A stretch of DNA of 64,000 bases from Maribacter dokdonensis DSW-8 (lineage in GTDB: Bacteria; Bacteroidota; Bacteroidia; Flavobacteriales; Flavobacteriaceae): NCBI RefSeq assembly GCF_001447995.1, contig NZ_LDPE01000009.1, forward strand, positions 11,466 through 75,465, written 5' to 3'. Under the pieces are notes generated by a model. It had not been told where the DNA came from. It saw only the letters and a program-made list of their open reading frames with translations, and made no database searches. This document shows positions 54,674 to 63,248 of the stretch, piece after piece. The position numbers and the translations under genes were made by a program. Each line of letters begins with the position of its first letter. Within the stretch, counting starts at the first letter, position 1.

Positions 54674-55855
54674 TTAGTTGTCTTCCCTTGTGGTAAGGTA
54701 TAAATACCCTTGATGTCTGAGGTTTATATCATTTAGGGTAACTATATAAAAATAAATACCCGATGGTAAACCTATATTCTTTGCAATGACACCGTTGACA
54801 TTGGATATTCCATTGAATTCGTTGTTATAATTCTTCATTGAATATACCATTCTACCGTACCTGTTAAAGATTTGTAGGGTATTATTTGGTGAGCCTTCTA
54901 TACCTTCTATGACAAGAAAATCATTGATGCCATCACCATTTGGCGTCATATAATAATTGTCTAAAGATATGTTCTCAACAGTTTCCAGAAGATCGGAATT
55001 ACCACCAATGGTTATGATTTCGTAATCACTTGGTATAAAGTCTTCGGAGGTAATAGAACCGCTATTAAAATCTCCCTCTACATTGGTATTGCCCAAATTG
55101 ACCCATACTTTGTCTATAATGCTCCAACCTACCACTTTTAGGTCTGTAATAAAATCACCATAAAGGCTGGCATTGCTATCTTGATCCCATGTTAAGGTTA
55201 CTTTTGATGGAATACTACCTTCTAAATGCCAGAATTCATATTCGCTAACCGATAAAAATTGATTTTCGGTCAAACTGGTATCAAAAGTAGTACCTACAAT
55301 ACTAGGAGTATTAGGGTCTTCAAAATAATAGGCAGCTTTAGTATAATCGTTTGAACTTTCTGAGGATATGGTCAATGGTCGTAACTTATCGAACTGACCA
55401 ATGGGGAAGGTGAAGTCGGTTTTATTACTCATAGCCGCATAGCCATCTACCTTTGTGGTATTGCCTTCGCCTATATAAAATGAATCGTTTAAAAAATTAA
55501 TATTGACATCTGATGCTGCCCTATTGGTCACAACATCACCTGTAATGAAATTGGCATTGTTTAAAACACCTACGGTATTATCAACATAGAGATCATTATC
55601 TACGGCAATTTCAAAATCATAGAAAATAGGATTTGATCCGCCAGATATGGTCAAAGCTTTATCCAGGGCATAAAAACCCACTAGACCTTTGTTTTGGTTA
55701 AAAGCTCCGTTATTTATTACATCCATGTGAAAACCTACAAGTCCGTCATCATGAATTTGGATATTACCATAATTATGTACGGCATCTTGACCGTAGCTGT
55801 ATATGGTACAGAGAACAATGCATATGGTATGTATTAATGTGTAGGTATTTCTCAT
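54674..55855 (-). CDS. T9SS type B sorted surface protein (gliding-motility-associated C-terminal domain), module 1
   Basis: From ATG 55855 (MRNTYTLIHTICIVLCTIYSYGQ, signal peptide) the product has 393 residues; the frame opens at 55876 but would overlap the previous stop by 17 bases. The N-terminal 270 residues are beta-rich and begin YGNIQIHDDGLVGFHMDVINNG. The last 95 residues are the T9SS type B sorting domain: NYYMTPNGDGINDFLVIEG, LQIFNRYGRMVYSMK, GLPSGIYFYIVTL and GYLYLTTR. This tag carries proteins through the outer membrane to the surface. It is a paralogue of the gene at 62085 and closes the unit 61849-54674. Confidence 0.9.
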   Translation of the reverse strand: MRNTYTLIHTICIVLCTIYSYGQDAVHNYGNIQIHDDGLVGFHMDVINNGAFNQNKGLVGFYALDKALTISGGSNPIFYDFEIAVDNDLYVDNTVGVLNNANFITGDVVTNRAASDVNINFLNDSFYIGEGNTTKVDGYAAMSNKTDFTFPIGQFDKLRPLTISSESSNDYTKAAYYFEDPNTPSIVGTTFDTSLTENQFLSVSEYEFWHLEGSIPSKVTLTWDQDSNASLYGDFITDLKVVGWSIIDKVWVNLGNTNVEGDFNSGSITSEDFIPSDYEIITIGGNSDLLETVENISLDNYYMTPNGDGINDFLVIEGIEGSPNNTLQIFNRYGRMVYSMKNYNNEFNGISNVNGVIAKNIGLPSGIYFYIVTLNDINLRHQGYLYLTTREDN

Positions 55856-55859
55856 AAAC

Positions 55860-56513
55860 TTATCTATGTGCTTCATAAATTACAACAACCCCATCGGCAT
55901 AATTATCTGTATTCAATGTAAAACCGGTAGAGGTGAATGCGGTAACCGTCGCTGAGGTCAAGCCTAATTTATCACCATTTTGGTTGGCGTATCTTACACC
56001 GATACTATGTGAATCTGAAGCATATCTAGAAATATCGTTAATAGAATTTCCGCTACCTCCATTAAAGATTACTTGCTCGGTAATGGAGCCGTTATCATCC
56101 CTAGCAAATCCTTTCATGCTACCATAAGCGTTAGGTAGGCCTGTTTCATTGTTTCTGGTACCGTTATCGCTGTCAAGATTAAAATCCTCTACGTTGGCAT
56201 AAGCAACAAACGATACTGAAGTTGGTTGAAAAGGAATTCCGCTAACCGATAGTGTACCGGATCCGGATATTCTAAAAGTGCCGGTATAGGTAGTTTTCTG
56301 CCCCATTTGATTCCAAGAAGTGCCATCAAAAACATATACTTGATTAGTATCCGTATTAAAGACCAATGATCCTTTTGCGGCGTCTGTAGTTGCGTTTATA
56401 TCAGTCGTTGTGGCATTGGTTAACCCAAGTAATAATCCACTTTCCAATTGGGCATTGGAAATGACACCGGTTAGAAAGATGATAGAATATAGGATGTAAT
56501 TTTTTAATCTCAT
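55860..56513 (-). CDS. Exported protein of fibre locus, small, beta-rich
   Basis: A 217-residue exported protein (signal MRLKNYILYSIIFLTGVISNAQ). The first part after the signal, ATTDAAKGSLVFNTDTNQVYVFDGTSWNQM, resembles the N-terminal part of the neighbouring 1777-residue protein (NGAVVYNTDTQCVHYFNGTVW), a pattern common to Bacteroidota fibre-like proteins. The rest is beta-rich and Gly/Asn-rich, ending VVIYEAHR. No sorting domain and no known enzyme motif. It lies two bases from the big repeat gene and overlaps with nothing; the type B gene follows after four bases. Probably a companion of the fibre; function not known. Confidence 0.78.
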   Translation of the reverse strand: MRLKNYILYSIIFLTGVISNAQLESGLLLGLTNATTTDINATTDAAKGSLVFNTDTNQVYVFDGTSWNQMGQKTTYTGTFRISGSGTLSVSGIPFQPTSVSFVAYANVEDFNLDSDNGTRNNETGLPNAYGSMKGFARDDNGSITEQVIFNGGSGNSINDISRYASDSHSIGVRYANQNGDKLGLTSATVTAFTSTGFTLNTDNYADGVVVIYEAHR

Positions 56514-56515
56514 TT

Positions 56516-59500
56516 TTATAAATCTAAAACAGTGAACATAAATTCAGAATCAAATCTTGAACGGTCTGTGCCACCGTTGTCATTATCACCTATGATTACC
56601 TCAAAACTAGTTGCGGTTTGGTTAGAGTAGGAAATACCAGGGTCGTCGTTACCAGCACCACCTCTTCCAGGTTGTGTTAATTGAATGATATAATCTGCAT
56701 CAGATACCGCACCCGTAGGTAGTGTAACTCTGTAATAACCAACACTGATTCTAGTTACGGTAACTCCAGCTGTTGCTTTGGTGACCCCACCAGCAGCACT
56801 TATTTTTCCAATGGCTTTAATTGGACTCATAGAATTTACCCATTCAGTACCGGTAGCTGTTGAAGTTAATACTTGACCAGCGGTACCAGGGGAATCATTT
56901 TCATCTAGTATAGCACCTTCCAATTCTAAAGTTTCATTTATGATTACTGATGTGTCACTACTGGTTTCTTCGATTTTCATGGCTTCTATACCACCAACAG
57001 TAAAGGCAATTTCGTCAGCTGCAGGTCTAAACATACCAGTATTCGTATCATCATTAAATCGGTATGCCGGTTCATTTTCTGTTCCATTAGAATTTAAAAT
57101 TCCTTGAGAACGAATTGCTCCTGAAACATGAAGCTTGTTTGTTGGGTTTGAAGTTCCTACGCCCAAACTATTACTGCTGGAATTCCAGAATAATTGACCG
57201 TTATTTTCGGTTGGAGTACCATCTGCTCCAGCAAAAAAAACAGATCCCGTAGTACCGGTATGAGATAAATCGGATAAAGGAACGTCTAAATCTCCATTAG
57301 AATCAGATATTCTTAAGTAGTTGGTACCGGCAACATCAACAGTAGAAAAACTAGTGTTGGTTTCATTGGTGGCACTTAAGTCCTCGTCTGCAGTGTTATG
57401 CGCGGCAATAGCGGCTGAATTTGATGAAATTGAATTATTCTGAGTAGTTTGCTCTGCTTCCAAAGTATCGATGTCCGTAGCATTCGTAGCGATATTGTTA
57501 TTCTGAGTAGTCTGTTTCGCTTCTAGGTTGTCAATATCTGTAGCATTGGTTGCTATCGCATTATTCTGCGTAGTCTGTTCCGCTTCTAAAGCATCTATAT
57601 CGGCAGTATTTTGGTCCACATCGGCTCTTAATGCCGTGTCGTCATACGCCAATCCGCTGATGTCCACGGTTTGGTCACCACCAAGGTCGGTCACGGTAAG
57701 GTCCGTTCCGTCGAAGCTGATGCCCGTATTGTATTCGTTTGAATCGCTCAAATCTCCATCGTCGCTGTTGTGGGCAGCAATGGCTGCAGCGTTAGTGGAG
57801 ATATCCGAGGCATTAGTGGCAATGGAATTGTTCTGTGTTGTTTGCTCCGCTTCCAACGCATCTATATCCGAAGCATTCGTAGTAATATTGGTATTTTGAG
57901 TGGTCTGCTCTGCTTCCAAAGCATCTATATCTGCAGTGTTTTGATCCACATCGGCTCTTAATGCCGTGTCGTCGTAAGCCAATCCGCTGATGTCCACGGT
58001 TTGGTCACCACCGCCATCGGTTACGGTAAGGTCCGTGCCGTCGAATCTGATGCCTGTATTATATTCGTTGGAATCGCTCAAATCTCCATCTGCAGTGTTA
58101 TGTGCGGCAATAGCGGCTGAATTTGATGAAATTGAATTATTCTGCGTTGTTTGCTCCGCTTCCAAAGCATCGATGTCCGTAGCATTCGTAGCAATATTGT
58201 TATTCTGTGTTGTTTGCTCTGCTTCCAAAGCATCTATATCTGCAGTGTTTTGGTCCACATCCGCTCTTAATGCCGTGTCGTCATACGCCAATCCGCTGAT
58301 GTTCACGGTTTGGTCACCACCAAGGTCGGTCACGGTAAGGTCCGTTCCGTCGAAGCTGATGCCTGTGTTATATTCGTTGGAATCGCTCAAATCACCATCG
58401 GCAGTGTTGTGCGCTGCAATGGCTGCAGTATTAGTGGAGATATCCGAGGTATTTGTTGCAATGGAATTGTTCTGTGTTGTCTGTTCCGCTTCAAGATTAT
58501 CAATGTCAGTAGCGTTTGTTGCTATCGCATTATTCTGCGTAGTCTGTTCCGCTTCCAATGCATCGATGTCCGTAGCATTCGTAGCAATGGAATTGTTCTG
58601 AGTAGTCTGTTCCGCTTCCAGATTATCAATGTCAGTAGCGTTTGTTGCTATCGCATTATTCTGTGTTGTCTGTTCCGCTTCCAATGCATCTATATCGGCA
58701 GTATTTTGGTCCACATCCGCTCTTAATGCCGAGTCGTCATACGCCAATCCGCTGATGTCCACGGTTTGGTCGCCACCAAGGTCGGTCACGGTAAGGTCCG
58801 TTCCGTCAAAGCTGATACCCGTATTGAATTCGTTGGAATCGCTCAAATCTCCATCGGCAGTATTGTGGGCAGCAATGGCTGCAGCGTTAGTAGCGATATT
58901 GTTATTCTGTGTTGTCTGTTCCGCTTCTAGGTTATCAATATCAGTTGCATTCGTAGCAATGGAATTATTCTGAGTGGTCTGCTCGGTTTCCAATGCATCG
59001 ATATCGGCAGTATTTTGGTCCACATCGGCTCTTAATGCCGTGTCGTCATACGCCAATCCGCTGATGTCCACGGTCTGGTCACCACCAAGGTCGGTCACGG
59101 TAAGGTCCGTTCCGTCAAAGCTGATACCCGTATTGAATTCGTTGGAATCGCTCAAATCTCCATCGGCAGTGTTATGTGCAGCAATGGCTGCTGTGTTAGT
59201 GGAGATATCTGTTGCATTAGTAGCAATGGAATTGTTCTGAGTTGTCTGTTCCGCTTCTAGATTATCAATGTCAGTTGCGTTGGTCGCGATATTGGTGTTC
59301 TGTGTTGTCTGTTCCGCTTCTAAAGCATCTATATCGGCAGTATTTTGGTCCACATCGGCTCTTAATGCCGTGTCGTCATAAGCCAATCCGCTGATGTCCA
59401 CGGTTTGGTCACCACCAAGGTCGGTCACGGTAAGGTCCGTTCCGTCGAAACTGATACCCGTATTGAATTCGTTGGAATCGCTCAAGTCTCCATCGGCACT

Positions 59501-61849
59501 GTTATGTGCTGCAATAGCTGCAGTATTAGTGGTGATATCGGTTGCATTCGTAGCGATGGAATTATTCTGTGTGGTTTGTTCAGTTTCCAAAGCATCGATG
59601 TCCGCAGTATTTTGGTCCACATCCGCTCTTAATGTCGTATCGTCGTAAGCTAGTCCACTGATGTCCACGGTTTGGTCGCCACCAAGATCGGTTACGGTAA
59701 GGTCGGTTCCGTCGAAACTGATGCCCGTATTGTATTCGTTGGAATCGCTCAAATCTCCATCAGCAGTATTGTGGGCAGCAATGGCTGCTGTGTTAGTGGA
59801 GATATCGGTTGCATTCGTAGCAATGGAATTATTTTGAGTAGTCTGTTCCGCTTCTAGATTATCAATGTCAGTTGCATTCGTAGCGATGGAATTATTCTGA
59901 GTGGTCTGCTCGGTTTCCAATGCATCTATATCGGCAGTATTTTGGTCCACATCGGCTCTTAATACCGTGTCGTCGTAAGCCAATCCACTGATGTCCACGG
60001 TTTGGTCGCCTCCAAGGTCGGTCACGGTAAGGTCCGTTCCGTCGAAGCTGATGCCGGTGTTATATTCGTTGGAATCGCTCAAATCTCCATCGGCAGTGTT
60101 ATGTGCAGCAATGGCTGCTGTGTTAGTGGAGATATCGGTTGCATTCGTAGCAATGGAATTGTTCTGCGTAGTCTGTTCTGCTTCTAAGTTATCAATATCA
60201 GTTGCATTCGAAGCGATGGAATTATTCTGAGTGGTCTGCTCGGTTTCCAATGCATCTATATCGGCAGTATTTTGGTCCACATCCACTCTTAATGTCGTAT
60301 CGTCGTAAGCTAGTCCACTGATGTCCACGGTTTGGTCGCCACCACCATCGGTTACGGTAAGGTCGGTTCCGTCGAAGCTGATACCTGTGTTATATTCGTT
60401 ACTGTCGCTCAAATCTCCATCGGCAGTATTGTGGGCAGCAATGGCTGCTGTGTTAGTGGAGATATCTGTTGCATTGGTTGCTATGGAATTGTTCTGAGTA
60501 GTCTGTTCTGCTTCCAGATTATCGATGTCAGTAGCGTTTGTTGCAATATTGGTATTCTGCGTAGTCTGTTCTGCTTCCAGCGCATCTATATCGGCAGTAT
60601 TTTGGTCCACATCGGCTCTTAATGCCGTGTCGTCATATGCCAATCCGCTGATGTCCACGGTTTGGTCACCACCAAGGTCGGTCACGGTAAGGTCCGTTCC
60701 GTCGAAGCTGATGCCTGTATTGTATTCGTTGGAATCGCTCAAATCTCCATCGGCAGTGTTATGTGCAGCAATGGCTGCAGCGTTAGTGGAGATATCGGTT
60801 GCATTCGCAGCAATAGAATTGTTTTGCGTTGTTTGCTCAGCTTCCAGATTGTCAATATCTGTTGCGTTTGTAGCGATATTGGTATTCTGTGTTGTCTGTT
60901 CCGCTTCCAGATTATCAATGTCCGTAGCATTCGTAGCAATGGAATTATTCTGAGTGGTCTGCTCGGCTTCTAAAGCATCGATGTCCGCAGTATTTTGGTC
61001 CACATCCGCTCTTAATGCCGTGTCGTCATATGCCAATCCGCTGATGTCCGTACTTACATCGCCACCGGCATCCGATACCGTTAAATTTGTTCCGTCAAAA
61101 GTGATGGCTGTATTGAAATCATCGGTTGCATCTGTATCTAAATTTACAGGTAGGTCTTTTAAATCATTAAAGCTCCCGGAGAAATCATCGGCAGCATTTT
61201 GATCAAATGCCGATAAATCTACTACAGTTGCATTGGGGTCGTTAGATAAAGTAAGTACGCCAGATGTATAATCCAAGGTCTGTATTTCATTTTGGGCGTC
61301 TGCATCTGCATCATCCACATTGATGGTAAGGGCATTGCCATTATCAATACTGATATTACCTGGGGTATTATCGGTTTGTAAATTTTGGTTGTCGGTTACA
61401 GCTATTGAAATAACGGTTTCTATTCCGTTTTCATTAGTGTACGTGTATGTACCGTCGCCATTATCAATAAGTGTAGATATGGTTTGTGCCGCTCCGTTAA
61501 AAGTGATCGTATTACCGTTGCCATCATCTAGGGTTATGGTGCCATCACCATTATCTGTAAAAGAAAAATCGTTGGTATTAATGCCGTCACAAAGGTTTGT
61601 CCATACCGTTCCGTTGAAGTAATGAACACATTGGGTATCGGTATTGTACACTACTGCACCGTTCAAAGGGGTAATAGCCTGCATTTGTGCGGTGGAAAGT
61701 CTTGTAAGTACAAAAGCTTTGTCCGTACTCTCTAATTCTACAATAGAAGCTGAATGAATAGTGTTAGGGTTCTGACCTATTTTTACTTGTGCCGTAACAC
61801 AGAAAGAAATAAATGAGAAGAATAATAGAAATTTAATTTTTGAAGACAT
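56516..61849 (-). CDS. Giant tail-fibre-like repeat protein (1777 residues) with coiled-coil arms
   Basis: Exported (signal peptide up to CVTAQ). Residues 20-240 form a beta-rich head with TNDFSFTDNGDGTITLDDG. Then comes one divergent repeat (FNTAITFDGTNLTVSDAGG) and ten close copies of an approximately 90-155 residue unit: DGDLSDSNEYNTGISFDG, TDLTVTDLGGDQTVDISG, LAYDDTALRADVDQNTADI, then one to four 21-residue units of the type EAEQTTQNNSIATNATDIDNL, 25 in all. The 21-residue units equal three heptads with regular hydrophobic and Asn/Gln positions, as in trimeric fibres. The C-terminus resembles phage tail fibres (GTTGSVFFAGADGTPTENNG, NKLHVSGAIRSQG, RFNDDTNTGMF). No T9SS tag is visible. Likely a surface fibre or adhesin. 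Confidence 0.88.
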   Translation of the reverse strand: MSSKIKFLLFFSFISFCVTAQVKIGQNPNTIHSASIVELESTDKAFVLTRLSTAQMQAITPLNGAVVYNTDTQCVHYFNGTVWTNLCDGINTNDFSFTDNGDGTITLDDGNGNTITFNGAAQTISTLIDNGDGTYTYTNENGIETVISIAVTDNQNLQTDNTPGNISIDNGNALTINVDDADADAQNEIQTLDYTSGVLTLSNDPNATVVDLSAFDQNAADDFSGSFNDLKDLPVNLDTDATDDFNTAITFDGTNLTVSDAGGDVSTDISGLAYDDTALRADVDQNTADIDALEAEQTTQNNSIATNATDIDNLEAEQTTQNTNIATNATDIDNLEAEQTTQNNSIAANATDISTNAAAIAAHNTADGDLSDSNEYNTGISFDGTDLTVTDLGGDQTVDISGLAYDDTALRADVDQNTADIDALEAEQTTQNTNIATNATDIDNLEAEQTTQNNSIATNATDISTNTAAIAAHNTADGDLSDSNEYNTGISFDGTDLTVTDGGGDQTVDISGLAYDDTTLRVDVDQNTADIDALETEQTTQNNSIASNATDIDNLEAEQTTQNNSIATNATDISTNTAAIAAHNTADGDLSDSNEYNTGISFDGTDLTVTDLGGDQTVDISGLAYDDTVLRADVDQNTADIDALETEQTTQNNSIATNATDIDNLEAEQTTQNNSIATNATDISTNTAAIAAHNTADGDLSDSNEYNTGISFDGTDLTVTDLGGDQTVDISGLAYDDTTLRADVDQNTADIDALETEQTTQNNSIATNATDITTNTAAIAAHNSADGDLSDSNEFNTGISFDGTDLTVTDLGGDQTVDISGLAYDDTALRADVDQNTADIDALEAEQTTQNTNIATNATDIDNLEAEQTTQNNSIATNATDISTNTAAIAAHNTADGDLSDSNEFNTGISFDGTDLTVTDLGGDQTVDISGLAYDDTALRADVDQNTADIDALETEQTTQNNSIATNATDIDNLEAEQTTQNNNIATNAAAIAAHNTADGDLSDSNEFNTGISFDGTDLTVTDLGGDQTVDISGLAYDDSALRADVDQNTADIDALEAEQTTQNNAIATNATDIDNLEAEQTTQNNSIATNATDIDALEAEQTTQNNAIATNATDIDNLEAEQTTQNNSIATNTSDISTNTAAIAAHNTADGDLSDSNEYNTGISFDGTDLTVTDLGGDQTVNISGLAYDDTALRADVDQNTADIDALEAEQTTQNNNIATNATDIDALEAEQTTQNNSISSNSAAIAAHNTADGDLSDSNEYNTGIRFDGTDLTVTDGGGDQTVDISGLAYDDTALRADVDQNTADIDALEAEQTTQNTNITTNASDIDALEAEQTTQNNSIATNASDISTNAAAIAAHNSDDGDLSDSNEYNTGISFDGTDLTVTDLGGDQTVDISGLAYDDTALRADVDQNTADIDALEAEQTTQNNAIATNATDIDNLEAKQTTQNNNIATNATDIDTLEAEQTTQNNSISSNSAAIAAHNTADEDLSATNETNTSFSTVDVAGTNYLRISDSNGDLDVPLSDLSHTGTTGSVFFAGADGTPTENNGQLFWNSSSNSLGVGTSNPTNKLHVSGAIRSQGILNSNGTENEPAYRFNDDTNTGMFRPAADEIAFTVGGIEAMKIEETSSDTSVIINETLELEGAILDENDSPGTAGQVLTSTATGTEWVNSMSPIKAIGKISAAGGVTKATAGVTVTRISVGYYRVTLPTGAVSDADYIIQLTQPGRGGAGNDDPGISYSNQTATSFEVIIGDNDNGGTDRSRFDSEFMFTVLDL
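57370..61060. repeat. Long imperfect tandem repeat array inside the fibre gene
   Basis: Ten copies of a unit of about 265 to 465 bases (most near 330) plus a divergent first copy. Landmark GATGTCCACGGTTTGGTC on the plus strand recurs near 57660, 57990, 58755, 59395, 59990 and 60655, with variants at 58290, 59070, 59660 and 60325. Period varies because the number of 63-base coiled-coil units per copy is one to four. The array has higher GC than its flanks. It is likely to recombine and to be variable in copy number between strains. Confidence 0.9.
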
Positions 61850-62084
61850 TTACAATGTGGGGAATATGTTAACATCTGTAAAAATAAAGGGGGTTTTGTA
61901 AGAAAAATAGAATATGTTGTGTACTTAGGCAAATATGTTGGGAATGTAAACAAGTGTTTCATTTAAACCTAGTAATCTGCACTTTATCTAATGGTTGTGG
62001 GGTGTAGCGGTTATTTTAAAATAACAAAAAGTAGGAAAAATCGCATTAAAATAAAGATTGTCTCCTGTTCTTTTACTATATATT

Positions 62085-63248
62085 TTATCGTGTTAAATAC
62101 AAGAAGCCTTGGTAATTTAAATCCTCATCTGGAATGTGGATAGTGTAAAAATATACACCAGTAGGTAAACCCTCTTCTGCACCAAAAGGTACATTGTCCA
62201 AATTGGAAAAACCTACAAACTCATTGGTATAATTCGTTTTTTCAAATACTTTGAGTCCATAACGATCATAAATTTGAACAAAATTACTGTTGAATTCCTC
62301 TAGCTCCTCAATATAGAAGGTGTCGTTAACCCCATCGCCGTTTACCGATACAAAGAAGTTATCAATAAAAAGGACATCTTTTGCAAGAGGTTCATACGGT
62401 TCTTTTGATGTGCCAAAGGTAATAATATCGAATTCATCTGGCAGTATTGATCTTGTGGTTATGAAGCCTTCGGTAATTGTGCCAACAGGGGCACTTCTAG
62501 ATAAATTTACCCATTGCTGTTGTGCCTTGCTCCATCCCACAGGTATGATCAAAGAAACATCATTTGTAAGTCTAGATAGATTACTACGTAGGTTCCAGCT
62601 TAAAGAAACCGTTGAAGGTACCGTGCCTTCTAATTGCCAAAATTCGGCTGTACTAACCAATTCGACATCAAAAGCCTTGGTAGCGGTATTATAGGTGTTT
62701 GCCAAGGAAACAGGATTGTTGGCATCTTCATAGAAGTAAGCACTTTTAGCGAAAAGGTTAACACTTTCAGATATTAGAATTAGAGGTCTTAAATACTCGT
62801 TGTCCCCAATAGGAAAGCCAAATTCTTGCTGATTGGTGATAGCCGCATAGCCTTCAATTTTGCTAAAGTCATTTTCACCGTTGTAAAAAGAATTATCTAC
62901 AAAATTATAGAAAATATTAGGTTGTGATAGGTTAGTAAGAATGTTACCAAAAATAAAATTGGTATTACTAATATTGTCCACACCTAAATCTAACTGCATA
63001 TCATTTTCCAATGCGAGCTCCATGTCATAGAACTGTGGTGTTACCGTCCCAGAAACAGTAATGCGTTCTGAACCATAAAAACCAGCCAGCCCAAGGTTGT
63101 TGTCCAGGGGAGATTCATTAATGAAATTGGTATGGAAACCAATACTGCCACCGTTATGAATGCGCAAATTGCCATTATTATATAGGGCAGATTGTGCAGA
63201 AACAATTGCCGTGCATAAAAAGAAAAATAAGAAGGCTATGTTTTTCAT
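62085..63248 (-). CDS. T9SS type B sorted surface protein, module 2
   Basis: A 387-residue paralogue of the type B gene at 54674. Signal peptide MKNIAFLFFFLCTAIVSAQS, then the shared beta-rich body (YNNGNLRIHNGGSIGFHTNF, GLAGFYGSERITVSG, FGFPIGDNEYLRPLIL) and the type B sorting domain: NFFVSVNGDGVNDTFYIEEL, VQIYDRYGLKVFEKTNY, LPTGVYFYTIHI and YQGFLYLTR. The start overlaps the stop of the partial fibre gene by one base (TAATG), so the two are translated together. The repeated pairing of fibre gene and type B gene shows a duplicated module. A 235-base gene-free gap follows before the 1777-residue gene. Confidence 0.9.
   Translation of the reverse strand: MKNIAFLFFFLCTAIVSAQSALYNNGNLRIHNGGSIGFHTNFINESPLDNNLGLAGFYGSERITVSGTVTPQFYDMELALENDMQLDLGVDNISNTNFIFGNILTNLSQPNIFYNFVDNSFYNGENDFSKIEGYAAITNQQEFGFPIGDNEYLRPLILISESVNLFAKSAYFYEDANNPVSLANTYNTATKAFDVELVSTAEFWQLEGTVPSTVSLSWNLRSNLSRLTNDVSLIIPVGWSKAQQQWVNLSRSAPVGTITEGFITTRSILPDEFDIITFGTSKEPYEPLAKDVLFIDNFFVSVNGDGVNDTFYIEELEEFNSNFVQIYDRYGLKVFEKTNYTNEFVGFSNLDNVPFGAEEGLPTGVYFYTIHIPDEDLNYQGFLYLTR

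Noticed and set aside
57370..61060. CRISPR-like array
   Set aside because: The repeats are 63 to 465 bases, in frame in a protein gene and without unique spacers; no cas gene is near. The heptamer array at 27371 also has no spacers.
57528..61202. Many open frames on the plus strand inside the fibre gene (for example 57990-58601, 60525-60953)
   Set aside because: They are antisense shadows of the repeat unit: each shows the same Ser/Val/Ala-rich repeat because the coding repeat lacks stop codons in this frame. None has an upstream signal or family resemblance.
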